A DNA stretch of 64,000 bases, taken from positions 1 through 64,000 of the forward strand of contig NZ_CAINTR010000144.1 of NCBI RefSeq assembly GCF_903853455.1, given 5' to 3'. Positions 7,462 through 17,524 of this stretch are shown here, one piece after another. A program made the translations under genes and the position numbers. The notes beneath the pieces were generated by a model. That model was not told where the DNA came from. It saw only the letters and a list, made by a program, of their open reading frames with translations, and searched no databases. Every line of letters starts with the position of its first letter. Within the stretch, counting starts at the first letter, position 1. The stretch is from an uncultured Magnetospirillum sp. Its GTDB lineage: Bacteria; Pseudomonadota; Alphaproteobacteria; Rhodospirillales; Magnetospirillaceae.

Positions 7462-9147
7462 ATGGGTATGGATAAGGACGATCTGGGCCGATCCAGCGAT
7501 GTCTACGTGGCGTTCGCCTTCGCCGCCGCCGACGTGCTGCTGGAAACCGATCCCGACGGCAATACTCTGTTCGCGGTCGGCGCCGCCATGGCGCTGGTCG
7601 GACGCGGCGCCCGGGCGCTGACCGGCGAGCCGCTGAAGAAGATCATCCACCCCGCCGACCAGCCGCTGATCGCCCAGTCCCTGGCCCAGATGGTCAAGGG
7701 CGAGCGGGTCCGCAACATCATGGTGCGGGTGCTGATTCCCGAGGGCCGCGCCGTCACCCTGGCCCTGTCGGGCTATCGCCACCCCGGCAACAAGGACCGG
7801 CTGCTGGTGGCGCTGAGCCATCCCGGCGGCCTGCCGCCGCTGGTGGAAAAGCGGCTGTCCGGCGCCGGGCTGCTGGACAAGGACAGCTTCCAGGCCATGG
7901 CGGCCCAGTTGCTGGACAGCGCCACCCCGGACGAGCCCTACCAGTTGACCTTGGTCGAGCTGCCCGAGATCGCCGCCTTGCATGCGGAAGGCGGGGCCGC
8001 GACCCAGGAAGCCCTGACCACCGAATTGGGCAATCGCTTGCGATCCTTGTCGGTGGGCGGCGACGCGGTCGGCCAGTTGGACGACGGCAAGTTCGGCGTG
8101 TTGCACTCGGCCTCGGTGTCCGCCGACAAGATCAGCCAGTCGGTGACCCAGGCCGCCAAGACGGTGATGCCGGACGCGCCCCCCATCGAGGCCAAGCTGG
8201 CCACCCTGGTGCTGGACGTCGCCGACATCCCGCCCGAGGAGGCGGCCCGCGCCCTGACCTATACCCTGAACCGCTTCGCCCGCGATTCCGAGAACGGCGG
8301 CGACCTCGCCACCCTGATGAAGGATTTGCAGCCCCGCCTGTCGGCCACCGTCAAGCAGATGAACGACGTCCGCCAGACCGTGACGACCGGCGACTTCAAC
8401 CTGATGTACCAGCCCATCGTCGATCTGTGGACCAACGTGGTGCACCATTTCGAGTGTCTGGTCCGCTTCAAGGGCGAGGACAACAAGTCGCCCTACGAGA
8501 CGGTGGCCTTCGCCGAGGATGTGGGCATGGCCGGCATGCTGGACATGGCGCTGCTGGAGCGCGCCATCGGCACCATGCGCTCCAGCGTCGCCAACACCGA
8601 TAGCTTGCGCTTCGCCGTCAACCTGTCGGGCCGCTCGCTGTCGGACCCGGCGGTGGTGAAAAAGCTGCGCAGCATCCTGACCACCACCACCGACCTGCGC
8701 AAACGGCTGGTGTTCGAGATGACCGAATCGGCCGAGGTCCACGACCTGGCGGCGGTCAACGACGTGATCCAGAGCATCCGCAAGCAGGGCCACGAAGTCT
8801 GTCTCGACGATTTCGGCGCCGGCCATGCCGCCTTCCACTATCTGCGGGCGCTGAAGGTCGACAACGTCAAGATCGACGGCAGCTACATCAAGGACGCCAT
8901 GCGCAGCAACGAGGACGTCTCGTTCATCAAGGCCATCGTCCAGCTGTGCACCGAACTGGGGGTCACCACCACCGCCGAATACGTGGAGGACGCCGAGACC
9001 GCCAACCTGCTGAAGCTGCTGAAGGTGCGCTTCGGCCAGGGCTGGTTCTTCGGCAAGCCGCAACACCCGGCCAGCGACGACATCCGCACCGCCTGGCAGA
9101 CCTCGGCGCTGGAATGGCGCAAGGGCCTGCTCTACTTCAAGGGATAG
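7462..9147 (+). CDS. EAL-domain protein with PAS-like N-terminus and degenerate GGDEF
   Basis: A 561-residue cytoplasmic signalling protein. Residues 15-120 look like a PAS-type sensor (DVLLETDPDGNTLFAVGAAM). Residues 150-270 resemble a degenerate GGDEF domain whose signature is reduced to a GGDAVGQLDDGKFGVL-type stretch, so cyclase activity is unlikely. Residues 315-550 form an EAL domain in which the signature is E331-C-L instead of EAL. The metal-binding LDDFGAG and VKIDGSYIKD segments are retained, while the usual AEGVE reads AEYVED. It may be a weak c-di-GMP phosphodiesterase or a c-di-GMP-binding effector. It is monocistronic by position. Confidence 0.88.
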   Translation: MGMDKDDLGRSSDVYVAFAFAAADVLLETDPDGNTLFAVGAAMALVGRGARALTGEPLKKIIHPADQPLIAQSLAQMVKGERVRNIMVRVLIPEGRAVTLALSGYRHPGNKDRLLVALSHPGGLPPLVEKRLSGAGLLDKDSFQAMAAQLLDSATPDEPYQLTLVELPEIAALHAEGGAATQEALTTELGNRLRSLSVGGDAVGQLDDGKFGVLHSASVSADKISQSVTQAAKTVMPDAPPIEAKLATLVLDVADIPPEEAARALTYTLNRFARDSENGGDLATLMKDLQPRLSATVKQMNDVRQTVTTGDFNLMYQPIVDLWTNVVHHFECLVRFKGEDNKSPYETVAFAEDVGMAGMLDMALLERAIGTMRSSVANTDSLRFAVNLSGRSLSDPAVVKKLRSILTTTTDLRKRLVFEMTESAEVHDLAAVNDVIQSIRKQGHEVCLDDFGAGHAAFHYLRALKVDNVKIDGSYIKDAMRSNEDVSFIKAIVQLCTELGVTTTAEYVEDAETANLLKLLKVRFGQGWFFGKPQHPASDDIRTAWQTSALEWRKGLLYFKG

Positions 9148-9174
9148 ACGGCCCCCTCCCGCTCAAGGTGCCCC

Positions 9175-10728
9175 ATGGCGAGAGCCTTCACGCTTTGCCT
9201 CGTGCTGCTGGCCCTCCTCGGCTGCGCTCCCATGCGCGACGACGGCAACCCGACCGTCTCCCACGCCTTCGACCAGCCGCGGGAAACCGCCCTGGGCCGC
9301 GCCTTCGCCGAAGCCGAGTCTCAGCATCCCGGCCAGTCCGGCTTCCGCCTGCTCAACAACGGCGTCAGCGCCCTGATGACCCGCGCCGCCCTGGCCGACC
9401 GCGCCGAGCGCAGCATCGACTTCCAGACCTTCATCTTCGATGCCGACGAGGTCGGCGCCTTCGTGCTGGACCACCTGATCGCCGCCGCCCGGCGCGGGGT
9501 CAAGGTCCGCATCCTGCTCGACGATTACCAGCTCGGCCTCGACGACCGCATCCTCGCCCGGCTCGACGCCGAGCCCAATATGGAAGTCCGGTTGTTCAAC
9601 CCCTTCCCCGACCGCATGCGCTGGTCGCGCTCGTTGCAGATGATGATGGGGCTCGACCATCTGGGCAAGCGCATGCACAACAAGGTCTTCGTGGTCGACA
9701 ACCAGGCGGTGCTGCTGGGCGGCCGCAACATCAGCAACCTCTATTTCGAGGCCGAGGGCGAGTCCAACTTCCGCGACATCGAGCTGCTGGCCGCCGGGCC
9801 GGTCGCCCGTCAGGCCTCCACCAGCTTCGACACCTTCTGGAACTCGGCCATGGTCACCCCCGTCGCCGCCTTCGGCCTGGACGGGCACGCGGCGGACGCG
9901 GCCGAGCGTCTGGACGACCTGTTGCGCCTCAACGAGGAAGAGGTGGGGCCGGCCGCCGAATACCGCCGCCGCCGGGCCGAATATCTCCAGCGGGTGTCGG
10001 GGCCGCAGGGGCTGACCTGGGCGCCGGCGCGAGTGATCGCCGAACCACCGGTCCGCCAGGAGGCGGGAGCCGCCAAATCCTCGGCGGAGATCGCCCGCGC
10101 CCACGCCATCGCCCGCCAGGACGCCACCCGGGAAGTGGTCTACGAATCCGCCTATTTCGTCCCCGGCGACCGGGGCGTCGAGGTGCTGGGCGAGTTGCGC
10201 CGGCGCGGAGTGGCGGTGACGGTGCTGACCAACTCGCTGGCCTCCACCGACGTGGTTGCCGTGCATGCCAGCTACGCCCTCTACCGCCCGGCCCTGTTGA
10301 AGGCCGGGGTGCGCCTCTACGAATACCGCACCGACGCCAAACGGCCGGAACCGGTTGGCGATACCATGCGGCGGGGACGCCCGGACTCGGCGTTGCATGC
10401 CAAGATCGTGGTCTACGACCGGTGGCGGGTCTGGGTGGGCAGCGCCAATTTCGACCCGCGCTCGCGCCATCTCAACACCGAGATCGGGGTGATGATCGAC
10501 AGCGAGGCCCTGGCGGCGCAGGTGCTGGCCGGGATCGAGCGCGACTTCGCCCCCTCGCAAAGCTGGCGGGTGGAACTGGCCCCCGAGCGCGGCGCCAGCG
10601 GATTGGTGTGGATCGGCGAGCAGGACGGCCACGAGACTCGCCGCGACACCGACCCCGACGCCGGCCCCTGGCGTGGCCTCGACGCCCTGTTCTACACCGT
10701 GCTGCCGGGGATCGAGGAACTTCTGTGA
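9175..10728 (+). CDS. Phospholipase D-family lipoprotein, ClsC-like cardiolipin synthase
   Basis: A 517-residue protein with an N-terminal lipoprotein signal (LLALLGC, Cys17 as lipidation site) and two complete HKD motifs. The first is MHNKVFVVD at about residues 167-175, followed by GGRNIS. The second is LHAKIVVYD at about 406-414, followed by VGSANFDPRS. This is the layout of ClsC/YmdC-type cardiolipin synthases, which use two phospholipids, although endonuclease and lipase members share the fold. The lipobox suggests membrane attachment on the periplasmic side. It starts 28 bases after the EAL gene and ends 35 bases before ubiA. Confidence 0.88.
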   Translation: MARAFTLCLVLLALLGCAPMRDDGNPTVSHAFDQPRETALGRAFAEAESQHPGQSGFRLLNNGVSALMTRAALADRAERSIDFQTFIFDADEVGAFVLDHLIAAARRGVKVRILLDDYQLGLDDRILARLDAEPNMEVRLFNPFPDRMRWSRSLQMMMGLDHLGKRMHNKVFVVDNQAVLLGGRNISNLYFEAEGESNFRDIELLAAGPVARQASTSFDTFWNSAMVTPVAAFGLDGHAADAAERLDDLLRLNEEEVGPAAEYRRRRAEYLQRVSGPQGLTWAPARVIAEPPVRQEAGAAKSSAEIARAHAIARQDATREVVYESAYFVPGDRGVEVLGELRRRGVAVTVLTNSLASTDVVAVHASYALYRPALLKAGVRLYEYRTDAKRPEPVGDTMRRGRPDSALHAKIVVYDRWRVWVGSANFDPRSRHLNTEIGVMIDSEALAAQVLAGIERDFAPSQSWRVELAPERGASGLVWIGEQDGHETRRDTDPDAGPWRGLDALFYTVLPGIEELL

Positions 10729-10763
10729 TTTCCTCCCGCCCCGCTTTCCGCTATCCATAGACC

Positions 10764-11681
10764 ATGAACACCACCGAGACCCTGAACGGCGACATTCCGG
10801 TCGGCAATTGGATCGACCGCTGGATTCCGGCGGCCGGCCGACCCTATTTTCGGCTAATGCGCCTGGACCGGCCCATCGGCACCTGGCTGCTGCTGTTCCC
10901 CTGCTGGTGGAGCGCCGCCCTGGCCGCCGACGGGCTGCCCAGCCTGGGACTGTTCGCCCTGTTCGCCGTCGGCGCGGGGGTGATGCGCGGCGCCGGCTGC
11001 ACCTTCAACGACTGGGCCGACCGCGACTTCGACGGCCGCGTCGCCCGCACCGCGTCCCGCCCCATTCCGTCGGGAGCGGTGAGACCCAGTCAGGCCCTGG
11101 CCTTCCTGGGGCTGCAACTGGCGCTGGGACTGCTGGTACTGCTGCAATTGAACGCCTATGCCGTCACGGTGGGCGTGGCCTCGCTGCTGCTGGTGTTTCC
11201 CTATCCCTTCATGAAGCGCATCACCTACTGGCCGCAGGCCTGGCTGGGACTGACCTTCAATTGGGGGGCGCTGCTGGGCTGGGCGGCGGTGCGGGGGCAA
11301 CTGGACCTGCCGGCCTTGCTGCTCTATGCCGCCGGGCTGTTCTGGACCCTGGGCTACGACACCATCTACGCCCACCAGGACAAGGAGGACGACGCCCTGA
11401 TCGGGGTCAAGTCCACCGCCCTGGCGCTGGGCAACGCCACGGTCGGCTGGCTGTGGCCGTTCTACGGCGCGACCCTGGCCCTGGTGGGAGCCGCCGGCTG
11501 GACCGCCGGGCTGGGCTGGCCGTTCTGGCCGCTGCTGGCGGTGGCGGGGGGGCAGTTGCTGTGGCAGATCCTGACGGTGGACATCGACGATTCCGCCGAC
11601 TGCCTCGCCATCTTCAAATCCAACCGCTGGTTCGGCTGGCTGCTGCTGGCGGCCATCGTGGCCGGGCGCGTGGCGTCGTGA
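10764..11681 (+). CDS. ubiA: 4-hydroxybenzoate polyprenyltransferase
   Basis: A 305-residue UbiA that prenylates 4-hydroxybenzoate in ubiquinone synthesis. Both aspartate-rich motifs are intact: GCTFNDWADRDFDGRVARTA (about residues 77-96) and GYDTIYAHQDKEDDALIGVKS (about 198-217). Eight or nine hydrophobic helices are visible. It differs from the heme o synthase upstream in having the NDxxDxxxD pattern and the DTIYAHQDKEDD loop typical of UbiA. Its TGA stop overlaps the GTG start of the following methyltransferase (GTGA), indicating translational coupling. Confidence 0.96.
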   Translation: MNTTETLNGDIPVGNWIDRWIPAAGRPYFRLMRLDRPIGTWLLLFPCWWSAALAADGLPSLGLFALFAVGAGVMRGAGCTFNDWADRDFDGRVARTASRPIPSGAVRPSQALAFLGLQLALGLLVLLQLNAYAVTVGVASLLLVFPYPFMKRITYWPQAWLGLTFNWGALLGWAAVRGQLDLPALLLYAAGLFWTLGYDTIYAHQDKEDDALIGVKSTALALGNATVGWLWPFYGATLALVGAAGWTAGLGWPFWPLLAVAGGQLLWQILTVDIDDSADCLAIFKSNRWFGWLLLAAIVAGRVAS

Positions 11682-12343
11682 GCCCCGTCTCCGCCACCTA
11701 CGAGGCCGCCACCGCCTTCATCCAGGCCAACACCGAGATCGACTGTCCGCCCGCCTGTCCCGAGATCAAGCTGTGGATCGCCACCGAGGTGACGCCGCTG
11801 TGGGAGGCCACCGAGCAGGCGCTGCTGCGGGTCAACCTGCCGCCGCCCTATTGGGCGTTCTGCTGGGCCGGCGGTCAGGCGCTGACCCGCTGGGTGCTGG
11901 ACAATCCCGATCTGGTCAGGGGCAAGCGGGTGCTGGACTTCGCCGCCGGCTCGGGGGTCACCGCCATGGCGGCGGCCCTGTCCGGTGCCGCCAGCGTCGA
12001 GGCCGCCGACATCGACCCCATGGCCTGTTTCGCCATCCGGCTCAACGCCGAGCTGAACGGGGTGACGCTGGAGGTGCTGAAGGACGACGTGGTCGGCGCG
12101 CCGTGCCGCTGGGACGTGGTGGTGGCCGGCGACGTCTGCTACGAGGCCCCCATGACCGCCCATATCTGGCCGTGGCTGAAGCAACTGGCCGCCGAGGGCG
12201 CCACCGTGGTGATGGCCGATCCCGGCCGCGCCTATCTGCCCAAGACCGGCCTGCTCAAGGTCGGCGGCTATGTGGTGCAGACCAGCCTGGACCTGGAAGA
12301 CCGCACCCAGCGCGACGTGGTGGTCTACCAGATCGTGGGGTAG
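11678..12343 (+). CDS. Class I SAM methyltransferase, ETF-beta lysine methyltransferase-like
   Basis: A 221-residue Rossmann-fold methyltransferase. The segment PPPYWAFCWAGGQALTRWVLD followed by VLDFAAGSGVTAMAAAL (SAM motif I) and EAADIDPMA is characteristic of the METTL20/Nnt1-like group, which in bacteria includes enzymes that methylate lysines of the electron-transfer flavoprotein beta subunit. The substrate is inferred only from that resemblance; protein L11 methyltransferase relatives share these motifs. GTG 11678 is taken as start because it overlaps the ubiA stop in a GTGA coupling. A palindromic repeat element follows within 10 bases. Confidence 0.83.
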   Translation: MSPVSATYEAATAFIQANTEIDCPPACPEIKLWIATEVTPLWEATEQALLRVNLPPPYWAFCWAGGQALTRWVLDNPDLVRGKRVLDFAAGSGVTAMAAALSGAASVEAADIDPMACFAIRLNAELNGVTLEVLKDDVVGAPCRWDVVVAGDVCYEAPMTAHIWPWLKQLAAEGATVVMADPGRAYLPKTGLLKVGGYVVQTSLDLEDRTQRDVVVYQIVG

Positions 12344-12351
12344 GGCTTTGC

Positions 12352-12510
12352 CCCCTCGCCCGCTTGCGGGAGAGGGGAGCGAGCATCGCGAGCCGGGTGA
12401 GGGCGCGCGCGTCGGCGCGCCATATAACTGATTTCCGCCGGAACAGCCCCCCCCCTCACCCTCCCACCGCTTCGCGGCGGGCCCCGCCCTCTCCCGCAAG
12501 CGGGCGAGGG
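12352..12510. repeat. ~160-bp inverted-repeat element, copy A
   Basis: The outer arms CCTCGCCCGCTTGCGGGAGAGG (12354-12376) and its reverse complement (12488-12510) bracket inner blocks containing GGGTGAGGG and CCCTCACCCTCCCACCGC. Each outer arm is itself palindromic around CCCGCTTGCGGG. The same structure occurs at 27441-27576 and 37464-37590. Copy A lies between two converging gene ends. No coding potential is seen. Confidence 0.88.
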
Positions 12511-12514
12511 AATC

Positions 12515-12955
12515 CTACCGGAAGATCATCTTGTTGATCAGCAGGTCGAGAACCTTGTCGGCGCCGGCCTCCTTGCGGGCCAAGTCGAGCATGCTGGCCT
12601 TGATCATGGGAGCGGGATTGGCCCGCATGTACTCCTCGTAGGGCGTGGCGTTCAGCGCCCGCTTCATCTTCTCCGCCAAGGGCTTGTCCGCGATCTTGGC
12701 GTCCTCGGTCACCAGCAGCAGCAGGTCGATGGACGACATGCGGAAATTGCCGTCCTTGTCCCACAGTTCCAGCACGATGGTGGGCAGCCGCACATAGCGC
12801 TGGCCCTTGCCGGGAGTGGGCAATTGCCCCGGCTTTTTGTCGTCCTTCTTCTTGTCGTCCTTCTTCTCGCCGCCCTCGTGGCCCTCGGCCCAGGCGGAGG
12901 CGGCAGGGGCGAGCAGCAGGGCGGCGACAGCGGCGACGAAGCGGCGGCGGAGCAT
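12515..12955 (-). CDS. Exported protein, weakly FliL-like
   Basis: A 146-residue protein with a clear signal peptide (RRFVAAVAALLLAPAASAWAE), a lysine/aspartate-rich hydrophilic linker (residues 25-42), and a C-terminal domain of about 100 residues. That domain reads YVRLPTIVLELWDKDG, then LLLLVTEDAKIADKPLAEKM and PMIKASMLDLA, a pattern reminiscent of FliL, the stator-associated flagellar protein, but without its usual N-terminal membrane helix arrangement. The FliL link is my inference and is weak. It follows the cNMP-binding gene by 3 bases and is probably the last gene of the nad operon. Confidence 0.7.
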   Translation of the reverse strand: MLRRRFVAAVAALLLAPAASAWAEGHEGGEKKDDKKKDDKKPGQLPTPGKGQRYVRLPTIVLELWDKDGNFRMSSIDLLLLVTEDAKIADKPLAEKMKRALNATPYEEYMRANPAPMIKASMLDLARKEAGADKVLDLLINKMIFR

Positions 12956-12958
12956 GGG

Positions 12959-13345
12959 CTATTCCTTGTCCAGCGCCAGGATGACCGTGGCCTCGGCCAG
13001 TTCGGTTCCCATGGCGCGAATATTGCCCAACAGGGCGTTGACGATCACCCGCACCCCCTTGGGGGCCTTTTCCATCTGTTCGAACAGCCGCGTCTTGCCG
13101 ATGATGACGCAGGCGGTCTCCTCCACCGCCATGGCCGAGGCCATGCGGGGATGGTCGTCGATCAGCGCCATTTCGCCGAAGATGCCGCCCGGCCCGACCT
13201 GGCCGATTTCGATGCGCTTGCCGGCGACCGTCTTGAAGATGGTGACCTTGCCCGACTCGACCACATAGGCGGTGGAGCCGGTCTCGGCCTCGGTGAAGAC
13301 GACCGCTCCGGCGGGAAACACCACTCTGCGGCTGGTATTGTCCAT
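12959..13345 (-). CDS. Cyclic-nucleotide-binding (cNMP) domain protein
   Basis: A 128-residue protein that is essentially one cNMP-binding domain. The beta-roll reads FPAGAVVFTEAETGSTAYVV, followed by ESGKVTIFK, and the phosphate-binding cassette region GGIFGEMALIDDHPRMASAMA. The cassette has GEMAL as in CRP-like folds; the usual Arg-Thr/Ser pair is replaced by R-M-A-S. No helix-turn-helix follows, so it is not a transcription factor by itself. It begins 2 bases after the nadB stop, suggesting co-expression with NAD biosynthesis. Confidence 0.87.
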   Translation of the reverse strand: MDNTSRRVVFPAGAVVFTEAETGSTAYVVESGKVTIFKTVAGKRIEIGQVGPGGIFGEMALIDDHPRMASAMAVEETACVIIGKTRLFEQMEKAPKGVRVIVNALLGNIRAMGTELAEATVILALDKE

Positions 13346-13347
13346 GC

Positions 13348-14967
13348 TTACCCCAAACGGCGGACGGAGAAGGTCTTGGGCACCAGGATGGTGTTCTGCG
13401 GCGGCGCCACCGTATCGAGAGTGGGAAAATCGATGGTGTAATGCAAGCCCCGGCTCTCGCGCCGGGCCAGGGCGGAGCGGATGATCAGGTCGGCCACCAG
13501 CGACAGGTTGCGCAGTTCCAGCAGGTCGTTGGTGACGCGGAAGCTGCCGTAATACTCGTCGATTTCCTCGCGCAGCAGCTTGACCCGGTGCTTGGCCCGC
13601 TCCAGACGCTTGTTGGAGCGCACGATGCCCACATAGTCCCACATGAAACGCCGCAGCTCGTCCCAGTTATGGGCGACCACCACCTCCTCGTCGGAATCGG
13701 TGACCCAGGTCTCGTCCCACGGCGCCAGTTCGGGAGTATCGGCGATGGCGCCGAACTTGGCGCAGATGTCGCGGCTGGCGGCCGCCCCCAACACCAGGCA
13801 TTCCAGCAGCGAGTTCGACGCCATGCGGTTGGCGCCGTGCAGGCCGGTGAAGGCCACTTCGCCGACGGCGTAGAGGTTCTCCACATCGGTGCGCCCGGCC
13901 AGGTCGGTCAGCACGCCCCCGCAGGTGTAGTGGGCCGCCGGCACCACCGGCAGCGGCTCCTTGGTCATGTCGATGCCGAATTTCAGCGCCTCGGCATGGA
14001 CGGTGGGAAAGTGGTGGGTGATGAACTCGGCCGGCTTGTGGCTGATGTCGAGATAGATGCACTCGCAGCCCAGCCGCTTCATGACGTCGTCGATGGCGCG
14101 GGCCACGATGTCGCGCGGGGCCAGTTCGCCGCGCGGATCGTACTCGTCCATGAAGCGGGTGCCGTCGGGCCGCAGCAGCAGCCCGCCCTCGCCCCGCACC
14201 GCCTCGGTCACCAGGAACGACTTGGCCCTGGGATGGAACAGGCAGGTGGGATGGAACTGGCTGAACTCCATGTTGGCGACGCGACAGCCGGCACGCCAGG
14301 CCATGGCGATGCCGTCGCCGGTGGAGCCGTCGGGATTGGAGGAGTAGAGATAGACGCGCGAGGCGCCGCCGGTGGCCAGCACCACGCTGCGGGCCGGGAA
14401 CAGCTTGACCCTGCCGTCGCGGCGATCCAGGCCATAGGCGCCGACGCAGCGGCCCTGGCGCCCCTGGGGCAGTTTTTCACGGATCAGGTCGATGGCGTTG
14501 TGGTGCTCGAACAACTCGGCACCGCTGGCGCGGATGCGGGCCTCCAGGGAGGCCTGCACCACCTTGCCGGTGGCGTCGGCGGAGTGGACGATACGGCGGT
14601 GGGAATGGCCGCCCTCGCGGGTGAGGTGAAGCTCCCCCTCCTCCTGGTCGAAGATCACGCCGTTGGCCACCAGCCACCGGATGGCCTCGGGAGCGCCCTC
14701 GACCACGGCGCGCACCGCCGGCTCGACGCAGATGCCGGCGCCGGCGTCCAGGGTGTCGGCGATATGGGCCTCGGTGGAATCGGCTGCGTCGAGCACGGCG
14801 GCGATGCCGCCCTGGGCATAGCGGGTGCTGCCCTCCGACAATTCGTTCTTGGCCAGGACCGCCACCCGCGCCGTCGGATGCTGCGCCAACACCCCCAGCG
14901 CCACCGACAACCCGGCGGCGCCGGAGCCGATCACCAGCAGGTCGTAGAGCGGCTTCAGCTTAGCCAT
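13348..14967 (-). CDS. nadB: L-aspartate oxidase
   Basis: A 539-residue FAD enzyme that oxidises L-aspartate to iminoaspartate, the first step of de novo NAD synthesis. The N-terminal dinucleotide fold LLVIGSGAAGLSVALG is followed by SEGSTRYAQGGIAAVLD. Further signatures are HPTCLFHP, VRGEGGLLLRPDG and HYTCGGVLTD, then GLHGANRMASNSLLECLVLG near residue 370, all typical of NadB/succinate-dehydrogenase-type flavoproteins. It starts 6 bases after nadC, in the order nadA-nadC-nadB. The product is unstable and is passed to NadA. Confidence 0.97.
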   Translation of the reverse strand: MAKLKPLYDLLVIGSGAAGLSVALGVLAQHPTARVAVLAKNELSEGSTRYAQGGIAAVLDAADSTEAHIADTLDAGAGICVEPAVRAVVEGAPEAIRWLVANGVIFDQEEGELHLTREGGHSHRRIVHSADATGKVVQASLEARIRASGAELFEHHNAIDLIREKLPQGRQGRCVGAYGLDRRDGRVKLFPARSVVLATGGASRVYLYSSNPDGSTGDGIAMAWRAGCRVANMEFSQFHPTCLFHPRAKSFLVTEAVRGEGGLLLRPDGTRFMDEYDPRGELAPRDIVARAIDDVMKRLGCECIYLDISHKPAEFITHHFPTVHAEALKFGIDMTKEPLPVVPAAHYTCGGVLTDLAGRTDVENLYAVGEVAFTGLHGANRMASNSLLECLVLGAAASRDICAKFGAIADTPELAPWDETWVTDSDEEVVVAHNWDELRRFMWDYVGIVRSNKRLERAKHRVKLLREEIDEYYGSFRVTNDLLELRNLSLVADLIIRSALARRESRGLHYTIDFPTLDTVAPPQNTILVPKTFSVRRLG

Positions 14968-14973
14968 TTCGTC

Positions 14974-15817
<844 letters not shown>

Positions 15818-15828
<11 letters not shown>

Positions 15829-16840
15829 TCACCGCAGCTCCCGACATGGGGACCGACTTGCTCATCTCCAGCATGCGCTCCAGCGGTTTCAGGGCGGCGA
15901 GGCGCAGCTCCTCCGGCACGGTGATGGCCGGCGCGTCGTTCTTGAGGCAGAGATAGATCTTCTCCAGGGTGTTGAGCGCCATGAACGGGCAGTTGGAGCA
16001 CGAACAGCCGCCGTCGGCGCCCGGCGCCGGAATGAAGGTCTTGTGCGGCGCCGCCTTGCTCATCTGGTGGATGATGTGCTGCTCGGTGGCGATGATGAAC
16101 TCCGAGGCCTCCGAGGCCAGCACGAAGTCCAGGATGGCCCGGGTCGAGCCCACCTGGTCGGCATGGGTCAGGATGCTGTCGGGGCATTCGGGATGGGCCG
16201 CCACCAGGGCCTGGGGATGGCGCACCTTCAGCTTGACCAGTTCCTTTTCGGAAAACTGCTCGTGGATGATGCAGCTGCCCGGCCACAGGGTCATGTCGCG
16301 GCCGGTCTTCTTCTGCATATAGGCCCCCAAATGCCGGTCGGGCGCGAACAGGATCGGCCGGTCGGCCGGCAGTTGGCGGATGATGGTCTCGGCGTTGGAC
16401 GAGGTGACGATCACGTCGGACAGCGCTTTGACCTCGGCCGAACAGTTGATGTAGGTGACGGCGAGATGGTCGGGGTGAGCGTCGCGGAAGGCCTTGAACG
16501 CCTCGGGCTGGCAGGCTTCCTCCAGCGAACAGCCGGCGGCGGCGTCGGGGATCACCACCAGCTTGGACGGCGACAGGATCTTGGCCACCTCGCCCATGAA
16601 GCGCACGCCGCAGAACACGATCATGTCGGCGTCGGTGGCGGCGGCCTTGCGCGACAGGTCCAGCGAATCGCCGACGAAATCCGCCAGGTCCTGGATCTCC
16701 CCATCCTGGTAGTAATGGGCCAGGATCACCGCGTTGCGCTCCTTGCGCAGGCGGTCGATCTCGGCATGCAGGTCGAGCGTGGGATCGATGTCGCTCTCGG
16801 TCAGGGCGCCCTGGGACGGCAGAACAATGGTGTCGGTCAT
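15818..16840 (-). CDS. nadA: Quinolinate synthase A
   Basis: A 340-residue [4Fe-4S] enzyme that condenses iminoaspartate with dihydroxyacetone phosphate to quinolinate. The segment [20 protein letters not shown] opens the first domain. Likely cluster ligands are Cys77 in FCGVRFMGE, the cysteine in HPECPDS and one in CSCSNCPFM near residue 290, matching the three-cysteine arrangement of NadA. It is the first gene of the operon, with AGAGAAAG before the ATG. The roughly 145-base gap upstream, shared with the divergent receiver gene, should hold both promoters. Confidence 0.97.
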
Positions 16841-17021
16841 CGGATCGGCTTTCTCTCTGGCCCGGAAATTTCACGAAGCTGAAGTAAAGGACAATTCCGC
16901 CGGCCAAAGCAACCCCGCCTTCCACCAGCCTTATGCATAGACCGGTATGACGCCCGGCCGCTTCCCTATATGGTGGCAATGCGGCATGATGGGGACGGGG
17001 CTGAAGGATGGGCTTATCGTA

Positions 17022-17450
17022 ATGGTTCTGGCCGGTCACGAGATATCAGAGCACCCCTCGACGGGCGCGGCCCAGCGGGTGGTCGTCGTCATTGAGGACG
17101 AAGCCATCGTGCTGGCCGGGTACCAGATGCTGTTCGAAAGCTGGGACTATCACGTCGTCGCCGCCCAGACGGTGGAAGAGGCGATCGAGACCCTGGCCGA
17201 GGAAGCCAACGCGCCCGGCTTCATCCTGGCCGATTTCCGCCTGCGCGACGGCCAGACCGGCGTCGAGGCCATCGACCGCCTGCGCCAGGCCTTCGGCCTG
17301 GAGATCCCCGGCGTGGTGGTGACCGGCGACACCACCGTCACCGTCGAGGGGCTGCGCAAGGCGCTGGCGTCGGGCATGCCGGTTCTGCACAAGCCGGTCA
17401 ACGGCCGGCAGTTGCAGGACATCCTGACCCGCTCGTTCGGCAACGCCTAA
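17022..17450 (+). CDS. Stand-alone response-regulator receiver domain
   Basis: A 142-residue protein (from ATG 17022) consisting of a receiver domain only. RVVVVIEDEAIVLAGYQMLF carries the acidic pocket, LADFRLRDGQ the phosphoacceptor aspartate, VVVTGDTT the conserved Thr region, and VLHKPV the invariant lysine. The domain most resembles the receivers at the C-terminus of hybrid histidine kinases. No output domain or adjacent kinase is present. The start is uncertain: ATGs at 16986 and 16989 are in frame, and 17022 is preferred because AAGGATG lies upstream, though at long spacing. Confidence 0.85.
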   Translation: MVLAGHEISEHPSTGAAQRVVVVIEDEAIVLAGYQMLFESWDYHVVAAQTVEEAIETLAEEANAPGFILADFRLRDGQTGVEAIDRLRQAFGLEIPGVVVTGDTTVTVEGLRKALASGMPVLHKPVNGRQLQDILTRSFGNA

Positions 17451-17524
17451 GCCCCCTCCGCTGTAGACTGCGGCCTCCGACTCGGCCAAACTCCGCCGAC
17501 CATCGGATCAAGGACCGTCACAGC

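Noticed and set aside
12352-12510. CRISPR-like array from repeated CTCGCCCGC units
   Set aside because: Only two arms per locus, in inverted orientation, with no regular spacers or cas genes.
16841-17021. nadA promoter TTGCTT-18-TTTACT on the minus strand
   Set aside because: Matches to consensus are too weak in a 145-180-base divergent gap to report as a site.
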